64,000 nucleotides of DNA. It comes from Shewanella hanedai. GTDB taxonomy: Bacteria > Pseudomonadota > Gammaproteobacteria > Enterobacterales > Shewanellaceae. Positions 54,536 through 63,947 of the stretch are shown here, in pieces. The position numbers and the translations under genes were made by a program. Position 1 is the first letter of the stretch, and each line of letters starts with the position of its first letter. Under the pieces are notes generated by a model. The model worked only from the letters and a program-made list of their open reading frames with translations, was not told the origin of the DNA and searched no databases. The DNA lies in contig NZ_VKGK01000003.1 of assembly GCF_007197645.1 (NCBI RefSeq), positions 202,719-266,718 of the forward strand, read 5' to 3'.

Positions 54536-56305
54536 GTGAACATATTGGGGTATATGCAAAAAATCGGTAAAGCATTAATGCTACCGATAGCGGTCCTTCC
54601 GGTAGCAGCTTTGCTACTACGTTTGGGCCAGCCAGATTTGTTCGACATTCCGTTTATGGCAGAAGCAGGTAATGCCATTTTCAGTAACCTTCCTTTGCTC
54701 TTCGCTATGGGTATCGCAGTCGGTATCTCTGTCGATGGAGCCGGTGCCGCAGCGCTAGCTGGCGCAGTCGGATTCTTTATTCTTAAAGGGACAACAGCAA
54801 CGATAGACCCAACCATCGATATGTCATTTTTTGGTGGCATTATCAGCGGTATTGTCGCGGGTCACACCTATAATCGTTTCCATGCAGTCTCTTTACCAGC
54901 AATTCTTGGCTTCTTTAGTGGTAAAAGACTTGTGCCGATCATGACTGGCCTGTTCATGTTATTGATGGGCTGGGCTTGTGGCTATATTTGGCCGGCAATT
55001 CAACATGGTATCGACCTATTTGGACATGCCATTGCCGATTCAGGTTCTATTGGTCAATTTGTATTCGGTACATTAAACCGTGCTTTACTTCCATTAGGAT
55101 TACATCACGTATTGAACTCGTATTTCTGGTTCGGTTTAGGTGACTATACCAATGCCGCTGGATTACTTGTTAACGGTGACCTACATCGTTTCTTCGCGGG
55201 CGATCCTCAAGCTGGTGTGTTCATGACAGGTTTCTTCCCTGTAATGATGTTCGGTCTACCTGCGGCTGCTCTGGCAATGTATCTAACAGCAGATGTTGAT
55301 CGCCGAGCTCAAGTTGGTGGTATGTTGTTTTCAGTTGCTGTAACAGCTTTCTTGACAGGTATTACAGAACCTCTTGAGTTCATGTTCATGTTCCTAGCGC
55401 CAGGTCTATATGCGATTCATGCAGTATTGACTGGTGTATCAATGGCATTAACGACAGCTATGGGGGCATTAACTGGCTTTGGCTTCTCGGCTGGTCTGTT
55501 CGACATGGTGCTTAACTGGGGATTAGCAACCAATCCATGGACGGTTGTTTTCATTGGCTTTGGATATGCAGTCCTTTACTTCTGCGTGTTCTACTTCGGT
55601 ATCAAAATATTCAACTTGAAAACGCCTGGCCGTGAAGTTCAAGACGAAAGCGTGGGTGAATGTGTTGTAGATGACAAAGATAAGCAAGGTCTAACAGATA
55701 AAGAATACAAGGCTAGACAGTACATTAAAGCTATTGGTGGTGTGAATAACCTGACTGTTATTGATGCTTGTATCACTCGTCTTCGTTTGACCTTAGTTGA
55801 TCCTAATGCGGTTAATGAGAGTGTGATTAAGGCCTTAGGTGCCAGTGGCATGATCCGCGTCGGTGAGAAGAACCTGCAAGTCATTGTTGGTACTGAAGCT
55901 GAAATCATAGCCGGTGAAATGAGAAAAGTGGCGGCAAGTGAAGACTTGAGTGCAATTAAGATCCCAGAAGTTGCAGTTGCTGCAGCCAAAGAAGCACCAG
56001 CTCCTATTGTTGCTGCTAGTCAGATCGTCGATAAAACTGAATTTTCTCAAAAGTGCATCGCATTATTAGGTGGGTCACAGAACTTAACTCACATCGATGC
56101 CAGCATTACTCGTTTACGTTTAACGCTAAAAGACACCTCTAAAGTGAGTGAAGAAGATCTTAAGTCTTTGGGTGCGATAGCCATCGTGCGTATCGGCGAT
56201 AAGAATCTACAAATAGTCGTCGGTCCTGAAGCTGAAATGATTGCCGATGAGATGAAGCAAATCACCCGCGAAGATAAAACACCTACTGTTAAGGTTTCCC
56301 TATGA
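54536..56305 (+). CDS. GlcNAc-type PTS permease, IIC with two IIB domains (second one Cys to Ser)
   Basis: 589 residues, GTG start with AGAGG seven bases ahead. IIC membrane domain 1-360 of the glucose/GlcNAc family (MQKIGKALMLPIAVLPVAAL, ITEPLEFMFMFLAPGLY). A first IIB domain at about 395-470 carries the phospho-Cys412 in VIDACITRLRLTL. A linker rich in Ala and Pro follows, then a second IIB at about 505-580. Here the same motif reads HIDASITRLRLTL, with Ser523 replacing Cys. There is no IIA domain; IIA is supplied by the next gene, whose start overlaps by four bases. GlcNAc specificity is inferred from the nag neighbours. Confidence 0.92.
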   Translation: MNILGYMQKIGKALMLPIAVLPVAALLLRLGQPDLFDIPFMAEAGNAIFSNLPLLFAMGIAVGISVDGAGAAALAGAVGFFILKGTTATIDPTIDMSFFGGIISGIVAGHTYNRFHAVSLPAILGFFSGKRLVPIMTGLFMLLMGWACGYIWPAIQHGIDLFGHAIADSGSIGQFVFGTLNRALLPLGLHHVLNSYFWFGLGDYTNAAGLLVNGDLHRFFAGDPQAGVFMTGFFPVMMFGLPAAALAMYLTADVDRRAQVGGMLFSVAVTAFLTGITEPLEFMFMFLAPGLYAIHAVLTGVSMALTTAMGALTGFGFSAGLFDMVLNWGLATNPWTVVFIGFGYAVLYFCVFYFGIKIFNLKTPGREVQDESVGECVVDDKDKQGLTDKEYKARQYIKAIGGVNNLTVIDACITRLRLTLVDPNAVNESVIKALGASGMIRVGEKNLQVIVGTEAEIIAGEMRKVAASEDLSAIKIPEVAVAAAKEAPAPIVAASQIVDKTEFSQKCIALLGGSQNLTHIDASITRLRLTLKDTSKVSEEDLKSLGAIAIVRIGDKNLQIVVGPEAEMIADEMKQITREDKTPTVKVSL

Positions 56306-58842
56306 GTCTACAGATAAATAAAAGCCAGTCTTGCTTACTCTCTTTGTCAGCGCCTCTTTCTGGCGTAGTGCTGAGTATCGAAGATTCTGCTGATCCCGTG
56401 TTTGCCGGACGAATGATTGGTGACGGTGTTGTGATCAATCCAACGAATTCTGTCGTTGTCGCACCATGTGCTGGCACGATAAGCCAGTTGCATGACGCTA
56501 AGCATGCGGTTGCGATTAAATCTGATACTGGCGTTGAAGTGTTGATCCATGTTGGGATTAATACCGTGACGCTTCGCGGCGAAGGTTTTGATGCGAAAGT
56601 TAAACTAGGCGACACCGTTGTTATCGGTCAGGAATTACTCGCTTTTGATACGAGCTTTATCGAGTCAAAAGAGATCAGCCTAGAAACTGCGATTATGATC
56701 ACGACCGGTGAAACAGGTTATGTGGTTAATCGAGGTTCGAACGTAACAGCAGGACAAAACATTGTCTTTACCGTCGATGCTAAAGCGGAAGAGCAGGGCA
56801 GCACTGAGTCATCACAAGATGATGTTACAGTGACAGAAGATGTTGTGTTGATGAACCCATTGGGTCTTCATGCGCGTCCTTCTGCGACGCTTATTCAAAT
56901 TGTTAAGGGTTTCAGCTGTAAGGTAACCCTTTTAAACCAGGATAACGGTAAGCAATGTAATGCCAACAGTCTGACTGCAATCATGGGATTGCAGACAGTG
57001 CTAGGTTCAAAACTGGTTGTCACAGCGACTGGACCAGATGCCCAAGATACTATGGAAGCCGTTCTTAACGGTTTCCGTTCTGGACTGGGTGAAGAAGTTG
57101 CTGAAGGATTACCTGTTGCTGAAGCGATAGAAGTTGAAATACCACTACTTGGTCCTGTAGAAGGTGCTGACGGTCTACTACCGGGTGTTAAAGCCTCACC
57201 AGGTGTTGTCATTGGTAAGCTTTATCATCAGATCCGCGAATTGGCCAGCTACCCTGAAAAGGGAGTAAGCGTCAGTGATGAGCTTGAGCAATTGGATTAT
57301 GGCATCAAAAAGGCCAGTGTTTCACTGCAAGAGTTAATTGATAAATTAGAACAAGAAAATGCGGGTGGACACGCTGAAGTGTTCATCGCACATCAACAGT
57401 TGTTGGAAGACCCCGCCATTGTTGAGCGCGCTGTAGAACTGATTAATTCAGGCAAAAGCGCTATGTGGGCTTGGCACAAGAGCTTTTTAGCTGAAGCGGA
57501 TGTGATGCGACAGCTAGATAACCCAATGCTTGCAGCCCGTGCGACTGATGTTGAAGATGTGGGGATGCGCGTACTGTGTTACCTTCTCGGTGTCGAGGGA
57601 GCATCAGCTCAACTACCTGAAAATACGATTCTTTGTCTCGATGATATTACCCCGTCAGAGGTTGTTATCTTAGATCGTAAGGCCGTCATTGGTATTTGTA
57701 CTCTTGAGGGCGGCGCCACTTCACATGCTGCTATTTTAGCCTGTGCTATGGGGATCCCTTATTTGGTCAACATGCCTGCGAGTATTCGTGGATATGACAA
57801 TGGCTCAGAAGTTATTCTTAATGCAAACAAGAGCTTCTTAAAGGTTAATCCGACTGCAGATGAGATAGATCAATGTTTATCTCAGCAAAAGCACATTGCT
57901 GAAGAGTCTAGTGCGGCATTGAAAGTGGCCAATCAGCCTGCGATCACAAAAGATGGCCATCGCGTTGAGATTGCTGCCAACATTGCAAATCTAGAAGATG
58001 CTGAGAAAGCCGTTAAACTGGGTGCTGAGGCCGTCGGTCTGTTGCGTTCAGAGTTCCTTTACATGGAGCGAGTGACCGAGCCTTCCCTGGATGAGCAAAT
58101 TAAGGCTTATAGCGATATTATTGGCGCTATGGGTAAAGATCGTCCCGTTATCATTCGAACTCTGGATGTGGGGGGTGATAAGCCGCTTGCTTACCTGCCT
58201 TTGCCAAAAGAGGAAAACCCTTTCTTAGGTGAGCGTGGCGTGCGTATCGGTATTAACCGTCCTAGCATGTTACGCAAACAGGTCCATGCCATTTTGAAAG
58301 CATCTCATGTTGGACATGTGCGGATCATGTTCCCAATGGTGAGCTCACTTGATGAATTCCGAGCAGTGAAGAAGCTTGTTCTTGAAGAGCAAGAAAAAGT
58401 GGGCGTGACTGTTGAGATTGGCATCATGATCGAAGTACCTTCAGCGGCACTATTAGCTGACCACTTTGCTAAGGAAGTTGATTTCTTCTCTATTGGAACA
58501 AATGACTTAACGCAATACACTTTGGCGATCGATCGTGGTCATCCAAAATTAGCTGCGCGTATTGATGGATTACATCCTGCAGTACTTCGTCTTATTGATA
58601 TGACGGTGAAAGCTGCCGATCGTGAAGGCAAGTGGACTGGTATCTGCGGCAGTTTAGCAAGTGATCCTGTTGCTGTTCCTATCCTTGTTGGTCTAGGCGT
58701 TCAAGAGTTATCAGTGAGTGTGCCTTCTCTGCCAGTGGTAAAGGCGAGAGTAAGAAATCTTAATTACGCACAGTGTCAAATCATGGCTCAAAAAGCCTTG
58801 GTTTGTGATTCAGTTGAGGACGTAAGAAGCATTAAAGCTTAA
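56302..58842 (+). CDS. PTS multiphosphoryl transfer protein IIA-HPr-EI
   Basis: 846 residues. A glucose-type IIA domain at 1-160 with His83 in VEVLIHVGINTV, an HPr domain at about 176-262 with His190 in NPLGLHARPS, and enzyme I at about 290-846 with the phospho-His in EGGATSHAAIL near 475, GIMIEVPSAA and the C-terminal PEP-binding core (GTNDLTQYTLAIDR). With the IICB permease it makes a PTS that needs no general EI or HPr. ATGA overlap with the permease gene shows tight coupling. It ends in a strong terminator. Confidence 0.94.
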   Translation: MSLQINKSQSCLLSLSAPLSGVVLSIEDSADPVFAGRMIGDGVVINPTNSVVVAPCAGTISQLHDAKHAVAIKSDTGVEVLIHVGINTVTLRGEGFDAKVKLGDTVVIGQELLAFDTSFIESKEISLETAIMITTGETGYVVNRGSNVTAGQNIVFTVDAKAEEQGSTESSQDDVTVTEDVVLMNPLGLHARPSATLIQIVKGFSCKVTLLNQDNGKQCNANSLTAIMGLQTVLGSKLVVTATGPDAQDTMEAVLNGFRSGLGEEVAEGLPVAEAIEVEIPLLGPVEGADGLLPGVKASPGVVIGKLYHQIRELASYPEKGVSVSDELEQLDYGIKKASVSLQELIDKLEQENAGGHAEVFIAHQQLLEDPAIVERAVELINSGKSAMWAWHKSFLAEADVMRQLDNPMLAARATDVEDVGMRVLCYLLGVEGASAQLPENTILCLDDITPSEVVILDRKAVIGICTLEGGATSHAAILACAMGIPYLVNMPASIRGYDNGSEVILNANKSFLKVNPTADEIDQCLSQQKHIAEESSAALKVANQPAITKDGHRVEIAANIANLEDAEKAVKLGAEAVGLLRSEFLYMERVTEPSLDEQIKAYSDIIGAMGKDRPVIIRTLDVGGDKPLAYLPLPKEENPFLGERGVRIGINRPSMLRKQVHAILKASHVGHVRIMFPMVSSLDEFRAVKKLVLEEQEKVGVTVEIGIMIEVPSAALLADHFAKEVDFFSIGTNDLTQYTLAIDRGHPKLAARIDGLHPAVLRLIDMTVKAADREGKWTGICGSLASDPVAVPILVGLGVQELSVSVPSLPVVKARVRNLNYAQCQIMAQKALVCDSVEDVRSIKA

Positions 58843-58866
58843 GTCTCACGATCTGTTATATATTTG

Positions 58867-58902
58867 AACACCTTATGGCTTAAGTCATAAGGTGTTTTTT
58901 TT
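58867..58902 (+). terminator. Rho-independent terminator after the PTS operon
   Basis: An 11-base perfect stem (AACACCTTATG and its complement), eight-base loop and a run of eight T residues starting in the stem. It runs into the stop region of the convergent LysR gene. Confidence 0.93.
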
Positions 58903-59770
58903 ATCTGTTTTCCATTAGGAAATCAACAAAAGCTCTGTCGGCGACGCTGATTGGTTTGTGTTTCTTCCAAGCGACATGCAAGTCGAGAAAGACTGGGGGA
59001 TCAAAAGGCTTCGCTAAAATTTCATCTTTATCGCTGATCACCATTTCAAGCACACTGGTGATTGCAAAACCTTGCGAGACGATCTGTTTTATCAAGTTAA
59101 TCAAGTTTGTTTCAAAACCTATGTTGGCCGTTAGGCCTAAAGCAGTGGCTTGGGATAGCATCCACTCTCTGTGGAAGTAACCAGGTTTAAACATCACCAG
59201 CTCATGTTCAAAGAACTGCTTAATATTAATGCTCTTGTACTCAGCTAATGGGTGTTCAGGCCCAAGGGCGACAACCATTTGCTCGGTTAGCAGACGGTGG
59301 CTATTAAACTCAGGTTTTAGATCTTGAGCGGTAATGATGGCAATATCGACCTCTTCTTGTATCAGCATCCTCAATGAATCCCGAGTGCCTCCTTCAAAGA
59401 GTGACAATTTAAGATCGGCGTACTGGTGACGAAATGCCATTAGTCGGCTCGGTAAGTAGAAGGAACCTAACATGCCTGGAACGGCAATTCTTACTTCACC
59501 TTTAGTGAGGTTTGCCATGGATTTGATGTCAGCTTCTGCTCTTTTGAGCTGTTTGATAATAAGCAGAGCATGTTGGTGCAATGCAGCACCTTCAGCAGTC
59601 AGTGTGATTTTTTTCATGCTACGACTGACTAAAATAACGCCAAGTGATCCCTCTAGCCGCTTAATACTCTGACTCAACGCGGGTTGGGCCATATTTAGAC
59701 TCTCGGCTGCTTTAGTGAAACTGCCATGTTTAACAAGTGCATCTAGGTGATTAAGTTGACGTATATCCAT
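58901..59770 (-). CDS. LysR-family transcriptional regulator
   Basis: 289 residues from the ATG at 59770; the TTG four codons earlier is rejected. The N-terminal winged HTH MDIRQLNHLDALVKHGSFTK, AAESLNMAQPALSQSIKRLE is typical, followed by a two-lobe substrate-binding domain (GEVRIAVPGMLGSFYLP to the end). It is divergent from an MFS exporter gene with 101 bases between the starts, the classic layout for a regulator of its neighbour. Effector unknown. Confidence 0.9.
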   Translation of the reverse strand: MDIRQLNHLDALVKHGSFTKAAESLNMAQPALSQSIKRLEGSLGVILVSRSMKKITLTAEGAALHQHALLIIKQLKRAEADIKSMANLTKGEVRIAVPGMLGSFYLPSRLMAFRHQYADLKLSLFEGGTRDSLRMLIQEEVDIAIITAQDLKPEFNSHRLLTEQMVVALGPEHPLAEYKSINIKQFFEHELVMFKPGYFHREWMLSQATALGLTANIGFETNLINLIKQIVSQGFAITSVLEMVISDKDEILAKPFDPPVFLDLHVAWKKHKPISVADRAFVDFLMENR

Positions 59771-59871
59771 AACAAATATCAATAGCTCTGATTGTTTTAA
59801 TCTATTATTGTTATGTTATTACTGATGCTAATCTATGTCTATTGAGTTTGTTTATTAAGTTGCCATAACCG

Positions 59872-61176
59872 ATGTCGGTCAATAATAGCCAAGTGATCCT
59901 TCCTAACCATTCCGTAGTTCAAAACAATGCTTCAGCGCCGGTACATCAGCATGAGGTGCGCCTGATCTGGGGTCTTTCCATTGCATCAGTCGTTGTTTAT
60001 ATCAATCTTTATTTGGTACAAGGTGTTTTGCCGCTGATAGCAGGTACTTTTGACGTTGCAATAAAACATGCCACTTTGTTGTTGTCGGTGACCAGTTTTT
60101 CAATGGCTTTCTCGCTGCTTTTATATGCCGTTATATCAGACAGGGTAGGGCGTAGAGTCCCGCTACTCATCAGTTTATATCTTCTCTTAGCGTCCGACTT
60201 GTTGATGATTTTTGTGAGTGATTTTTCGCAACTATTGGCATTGAGGTTATTGCAAGGCGTGTTATTAGCAGCGGTGCCTGCTATCGCGATGGCTTATTTT
60301 AAAGATGAGTTAAGCAAGGGAGCGATGTTGAAAGCGGGGGCTGTCTATATTGCTGCAAACAGTTTGGGCGGGATTGCTGGTCGCCTGATTGGCGGTGCGC
60401 TGTCATTAGAATTGCATTGGCAACAAGTTATCGGTGTTGTTTTGCTACTTTCACTGTTGGGGGTTATTGCTGTTCATCGTTTATTGCCAAGTCACAGCAT
60501 AAATAGTGGTTCCTCAACGTTATCGATATTAGATAAAAAGCCTATGTCTTGGTTGACATCTATTCAGGATGATTTTCGTGGTTTTTGCCTTCACCTTAAC
60601 GATGTAAAGCTACGAGGTATCTATCTCGTAGGTGGTCTCGCATTTTTGGTGATGGTAAACCAATTTAGCTATATTCAGCTTCATTTGATGGCGCCGCCGT
60701 TTAATTGGGGACGTTTTCAAGTTACGCTGATTTTCCTTTGCTATCTCAGTGGTACATTTGCCTCGTTTTACTCGGGTGGTTGGATAGCTCGTTTTGGACG
60801 AGAAGCTGTATTTAGACTTGCTCTAGCTGCTATGTTTTTGGGCGGATTAGTCACGTTAATGAATACAATCTTGGCGATCTGCCTTGGTTTTTTGATGAGC
60901 TCATTTGGCTTTTTCCTACTTCATAGTGGCTGTAATGCTTGGGTCGCTCAGCGCGCTAAGATCCATAGAGCTAAAGCTACTGCATTGTATTTGTGTTGCT
61001 ACTATTTAGGCGCTTCTTTAGGAGGGCCTTACTTGATGCCATTCTGGCAGCACTGGGGCTGGCGTGGTGTTGTGTTCGCATCAAGCTTAGTCTTGGTATT
61101 GCTCGCTTGGGTCTTATTCAAACTGACTCGAACTATCCCGTTTGAGAGCTCGTCAACCAAACTAGCAGCCAGTTGA
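59872..61176 (+). CDS. MFS transporter (YnfM-like efflux family)
   Basis: 434 residues, twelve predicted membrane segments. The family loop SDRVGRRVPLLISLYLL between helices 2 and 3, LRLLQGVLLAAVPAIAMAY in helix 4, and AANSLGGIAGRLIGGAL in helix 5 are clear. About 28 hydrophilic residues precede helix 1. Layout with the divergent LysR gene is like ynfL-ynfM in E. coli. Substrate unknown; likely controlled by the LysR protein. Confidence 0.87.
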   Translation: MSVNNSQVILPNHSVVQNNASAPVHQHEVRLIWGLSIASVVVYINLYLVQGVLPLIAGTFDVAIKHATLLLSVTSFSMAFSLLLYAVISDRVGRRVPLLISLYLLLASDLLMIFVSDFSQLLALRLLQGVLLAAVPAIAMAYFKDELSKGAMLKAGAVYIAANSLGGIAGRLIGGALSLELHWQQVIGVVLLLSLLGVIAVHRLLPSHSINSGSSTLSILDKKPMSWLTSIQDDFRGFCLHLNDVKLRGIYLVGGLAFLVMVNQFSYIQLHLMAPPFNWGRFQVTLIFLCYLSGTFASFYSGGWIARFGREAVFRLALAAMFLGGLVTLMNTILAICLGFLMSSFGFFLLHSGCNAWVAQRAKIHRAKATALYLCCYYLGASLGGPYLMPFWQHWGWRGVVFASSLVLVLLAWVLFKLTRTIPFESSSTKLAAS

Positions 61177-61451
61177 TTGCTCTTTGCTCTCATTTTCTGG
61201 GGTTTGTGCAGTAGGTTCTCTTCTGTAACGCTATTTCCACTAAATTTGGATTCTCAAATACTTTTAATAATGCAAATTGAGTAGATAGGGTTTAAGCCAA
61301 TAGTTATTTATTGGAAATATAGCAGGAATAGATAAAAGGTGATGTTGGGGTTGATACTTGGTCAGGGATGATCTTACTAAGAATGATTTTTAGATTATTT
61401 GAAAATAGATTTGAATCAGAGGAATTGAACTTTGCGTATCAAGAAAGAGAA
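61177..61451. other. Gap between MFS gene and tRNA-Val cluster
   Basis: 275 bases, AT-rich. No gene, clear terminator or repeat word was seen. The minus-strand tRNA transcript must end here. Confidence 0.4.
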
Positions 61452-61527
61452 TGGTGGTCGATACTGGGCTCGAACCAGTGACCCCCTCCTTGTAAGGGAG
61501 GTGCTCTCCCAGCTGAGCTAATCGACC
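61452..61527 (-). tRNA. tRNA-Val (UAC), copy 4 of transcript
   Basis: 76 bases with encoded CCA. Cloverleaf stems pair fully; anticodon TAC in the CCTTACAAG loop; the sequence closely matches bacterial tRNA-Val(UAC). Confidence 0.97.
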
Positions 61528-61568
61528 TGGGACTTACTATCTTACGTTTTACTTCTCAATAAAGAGAA

Positions 61569-61644
61569 TGGTGGTCGATACTGGGCTCGAACCAGTGACC
61601 CCCTCCTTGTAAGGGAGGTGCTCTCCCAGCTGAGCTAATCGACC
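61569..61644 (-). tRNA. tRNA-Val (UAC), copy 3 of transcript
   Basis: Identical 76-base gene, 41 bases from the next copy. The spacer is nearly the same as the other spacers in the array. Confidence 0.97.
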
Positions 61645-61686
61645 TGGGACTTACTATGTTACGCTTTATTTCTCAATGAAGAGAAA

Positions 61687-61762
61687 TGGTGGTCGATACT
61701 GGGCTCGAACCAGTGACCCCCTCCTTGTAAGGGAGGTGCTCTCCCAGCTGAGCTAATCGACC
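61687..61762 (-). tRNA. tRNA-Val (UAC), copy 2 of transcript
   Basis: Identical 76-base gene in the same tandem array, repeating with a period of 118 bases. Confidence 0.97.
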
Positions 61763-61804
61763 TGGGACTTACTATGTTACGTTTTATTTCTCAATGAAGA
61801 GAAA

Positions 61805-61880
61805 TGGTGGTCGATACTGGGCTCGAACCAGTGACCCCCTCCTTGTAAGGGAGGTGCTCTCCCAGCTGAGCTAATCGACC
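61805..61880 (-). tRNA. tRNA-Val (UAC), copy 1 of transcript
   Basis: The copy nearest the promoter at 61897-61924; the sequence on its 5' side differs from the inter-tRNA spacers, marking the end of the tandem duplication. Confidence 0.97.
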
Positions 61881-61896
61881 TCGCTGTGTGGGGCGT

Positions 61897-61924
61897 ATTA
61901 TAGGGATGAAGGACTTAGTGTCAA
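61897..61924 (-). promoter_or_regulatory. Sigma-70 promoter of the tRNA-Val array
   Basis: On the minus strand TTGACA, 16 bases, TATAAT, then a GC-rich CGCCCC discriminator as in stringently controlled stable-RNA promoters, 16 bases before the first tRNA. Confidence 0.88.
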
Positions 61925-61947
61925 CGATTTTTTAGCGAAAAAGAACA

Positions 61948-62067
61948 GTGCGTTTTAATTTTGTACGAGTTGCCGCTTTGTTGCTCATGTTGTTGTTGGT
62001 ATGGTTCATTTTTATTCAAAACATTGTGGCGAGTAAAGAAAAGAGGAGCGAACGAAGTTGGATATAA
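61948..62067 (+). CDS. Possible small single-span membrane protein, 39 residues
   Basis: A GTG-started frame in the 321-base gap between the tRNA promoter and gltX. It has a basic N-terminus (MRFNFVRV), about 20 hydrophobic residues (ALLLMLLLVWFIFIQ) and a charged tail (ASKEKRSERSW). No strong ribosome binding site is visible. Composition is right for a small membrane protein, but a chance frame cannot be excluded. I do not recognise a family. The rest of the gap holds the gltX leader. Confidence 0.35.
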   Translation: MRFNFVRVAALLLMLLLVWFIFIQNIVASKEKRSERSWI

Positions 62068-62201
62068 GTGAATGTCGCCTCTTTATCTTCATATATAGCT
62101 GTATGGCAATTTCCCTAAACCCAATTGGCTGTTAGAATATGCCCCACATTCATTGGTACCGTCTATTTTTTTAGACTTTCTATATAGGTTAGTGTCCCAT
62201 T

Positions 62202-63611
62202 ATGACAACTAAGACGCGTTTTGCTCCCAGTCCTACTGGATTCTTGCATGTCGGTGGCGCTCGTACAGCGCTTTATTCATGGTTATGTGCTCGTGCCAAT
62301 CAAGGCGAGTTTGTTCTGCGAATTGAAGATACTGATATTGAACGTTCTACGCCTGAAGCATGCGAAGCCATTCTTGAGGGGATGCAGTGGTTAGGTCTGA
62401 ATTGGGATGAAGGCCCTTACTACCAAACGAAACGTTTCGATCGCTATAACGAAATCATTGCTCAAATGTTAGAGCAGGGTAGTGCTTACAAATGTTACTG
62501 CTCACGTGAGCGTATAGAAACGATGCGTGAAGAGCAGGCAGAGAAAGGTGAACAGCAGAAGTATGACGGCTGTTGTCGTGATAAGGCTCCACGAGATACC
62601 GATGAGCCATTTGTTGTTCGCTTCAAAAACCCGACAGAGGGCAGTGTCGTATTTGACGACCACGTTCGTGGTCGTATTGAGATCTCAAACGAACGATTAG
62701 ATGATCTTATTATCGCTCGTACAGAAGGTACGCCTACATATAACTTCTGTGTAGTAGTTGATGATTGGGATATGGGGATAACTTGTGTTGTTCGTGGTGA
62801 AGACCATATCAATAATACACCTCGTCAAATAAACATCCTTAAAGCTCTTGGTGCTCCAATTCCTGAATATGCTCATGTAGCGATGATTTTGGGTGATGAT
62901 GGTGCCAAGCTGTCTAAGCGACATGGCGCTGTTGGTGTTATGCAATATCGTGACGATGGTTACTTACCAGAAGCACTACTTAATTACCTTGTTCGTTTAG
63001 GTTGGTCACACGGTGATCAAGAAGTCTTCTCTATTGATGAAATGAAGCAGCTCTTTAAGCTTGATGATATCAATAAAGCGGCATCTGCTTTTAACACCGA
63101 AAAGTTGATCTGGTTAAATCAGCACTATATAAAGGAGCTTGCTCCAGAATATGTGGCTAAACATCTTGAATGGCACATGGCGGATCAGAACATTGATACC
63201 ACTAATGGTCCTGAACTAGCTGAAGTTGTCACTGCTTTATCTGAAAGAGCTAAAACCTTAAAGGATTTGGCAGCATCTAGCCGCTACTTCTATGAAGATT
63301 TTGCTGAATTTGATGAAACAGCAGCTAAAAAGCACCTTAGAGGTGTAGCAATGGAGCCTTTACAACTTGTTCAGCAAAAGCTTGCTGCTTTAAATGAGTG
63401 GACTTTAGAAGGTATTCATCAAGCTATTGAAGATACAGCGACAGAATTAGAAGTTGGTATGGGTAAAGTTGGTATGCCTTTACGTGTTGCTGTAACGGGC
63501 GCAGGCATGTCTCCTGCTGTCGATTTAACCTTATTCTTAGTTGGAAAGGTTCGTTCTGAGCAAAGAATCCTCAAAGCGATTGAATTTGTAGCAAATAGAA
63601 TAAATTCCTAA
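62202..63611 (+). CDS. gltX: Glutamyl-tRNA synthetase GltX
   Basis: 469 residues, class I synthetase charging tRNA-Glu. [20 protein letters not shown] holds the HIGH-type motif, [14 protein letters not shown] the KMSKS-type motif. The cysteines in [10 protein letters not shown] and YDGCCRD provide a zinc site as in E. coli. Normal length. It lies between tRNA-Val and tRNA-Ala/tRNA-Glu-like genes. Confidence 0.97.
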   Translation: MTTKTRFAPSPTGFLHVGGARTALYSWLCARANQGEFVLRIEDTDIERSTPEACEAILEGMQWLGLNWDEGPYYQTKRFDRYNEIIAQMLEQGSAYKCYCSRERIETMREEQAEKGEQQKYDGCCRDKAPRDTDEPFVVRFKNPTEGSVVFDDHVRGRIEISNERLDDLIIARTEGTPTYNFCVVVDDWDMGITCVVRGEDHINNTPRQINILKALGAPIPEYAHVAMILGDDGAKLSKRHGAVGVMQYRDDGYLPEALLNYLVRLGWSHGDQEVFSIDEMKQLFKLDDINKAASAFNTEKLIWLNQHYIKELAPEYVAKHLEWHMADQNIDTTNGPELAEVVTALSERAKTLKDLAASSRYFYEDFAEFDETAAKKHLRGVAMEPLQLVQQKLAALNEWTLEGIHQAIEDTATELEVGMGKVGMPLRVAVTGAGMSPAVDLTLFLVGKVRSEQRILKAIEFVANRINS

Positions 63612-63619
63612 AAAACGAG

Positions 63620-63648
63620 TTGACACTTTTGGGTGCGCTGCATAGAAT
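63620..63648 (+). promoter_or_regulatory. Sigma-70 promoter of the tRNA-Ala transcript
   Basis: TTGACA, 17 bases, TAGAAT, followed by a GC-rich discriminator (GCGCC). It begins nine bases after the gltX stop and 66 bases before tRNA-Ala. Confidence 0.85.
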
Positions 63649-63714
63649 GCGCCACGCAGTTGAGACGCAAGCAATTAATAGTTGCGGTGCACTCAAATGT
63701 CATTAGGTTAGAAA

Positions 63715-63790
63715 GGGGCCTTAGCTCAGCTGGGAGAGCGCAACACTGGCAGTGTTGAGGTCAGCGGTTCGATCCCGCTAGGCTCCACCA
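63715..63790 (+). tRNA. tRNA-Ala (GGC)
   Basis: 76 bases with encoded CCA. The acceptor GGGGCCT pairs with the AGGCTCC side apart from a G-T pair; anticodon GGC in the CACTGGCAGTG arm; TTCGATCC T-loop. Confidence 0.96.
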
Positions 63791-63947
63791 TCTAACCTAA
63801 CTCATTATCTTGTACGAGTATAAAAACAAGAACCTAATCTCAGCGTCTAGTGAGAATAAATTAGGTTGCTCAGGTTGATTCCATAGCCTTCGGAATTGAA
63901 CTTATAGATAACTCTTTATTTGTAGAGTCTAAAGAATAAATGTCCGG

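Noticed and set aside
61452..61880. Regular 118-base repeats that might suggest a CRISPR or satellite array
   Set aside because: The repeated unit is a complete tRNA-Val gene with CCA; spacers are near identical, unlike CRISPR.
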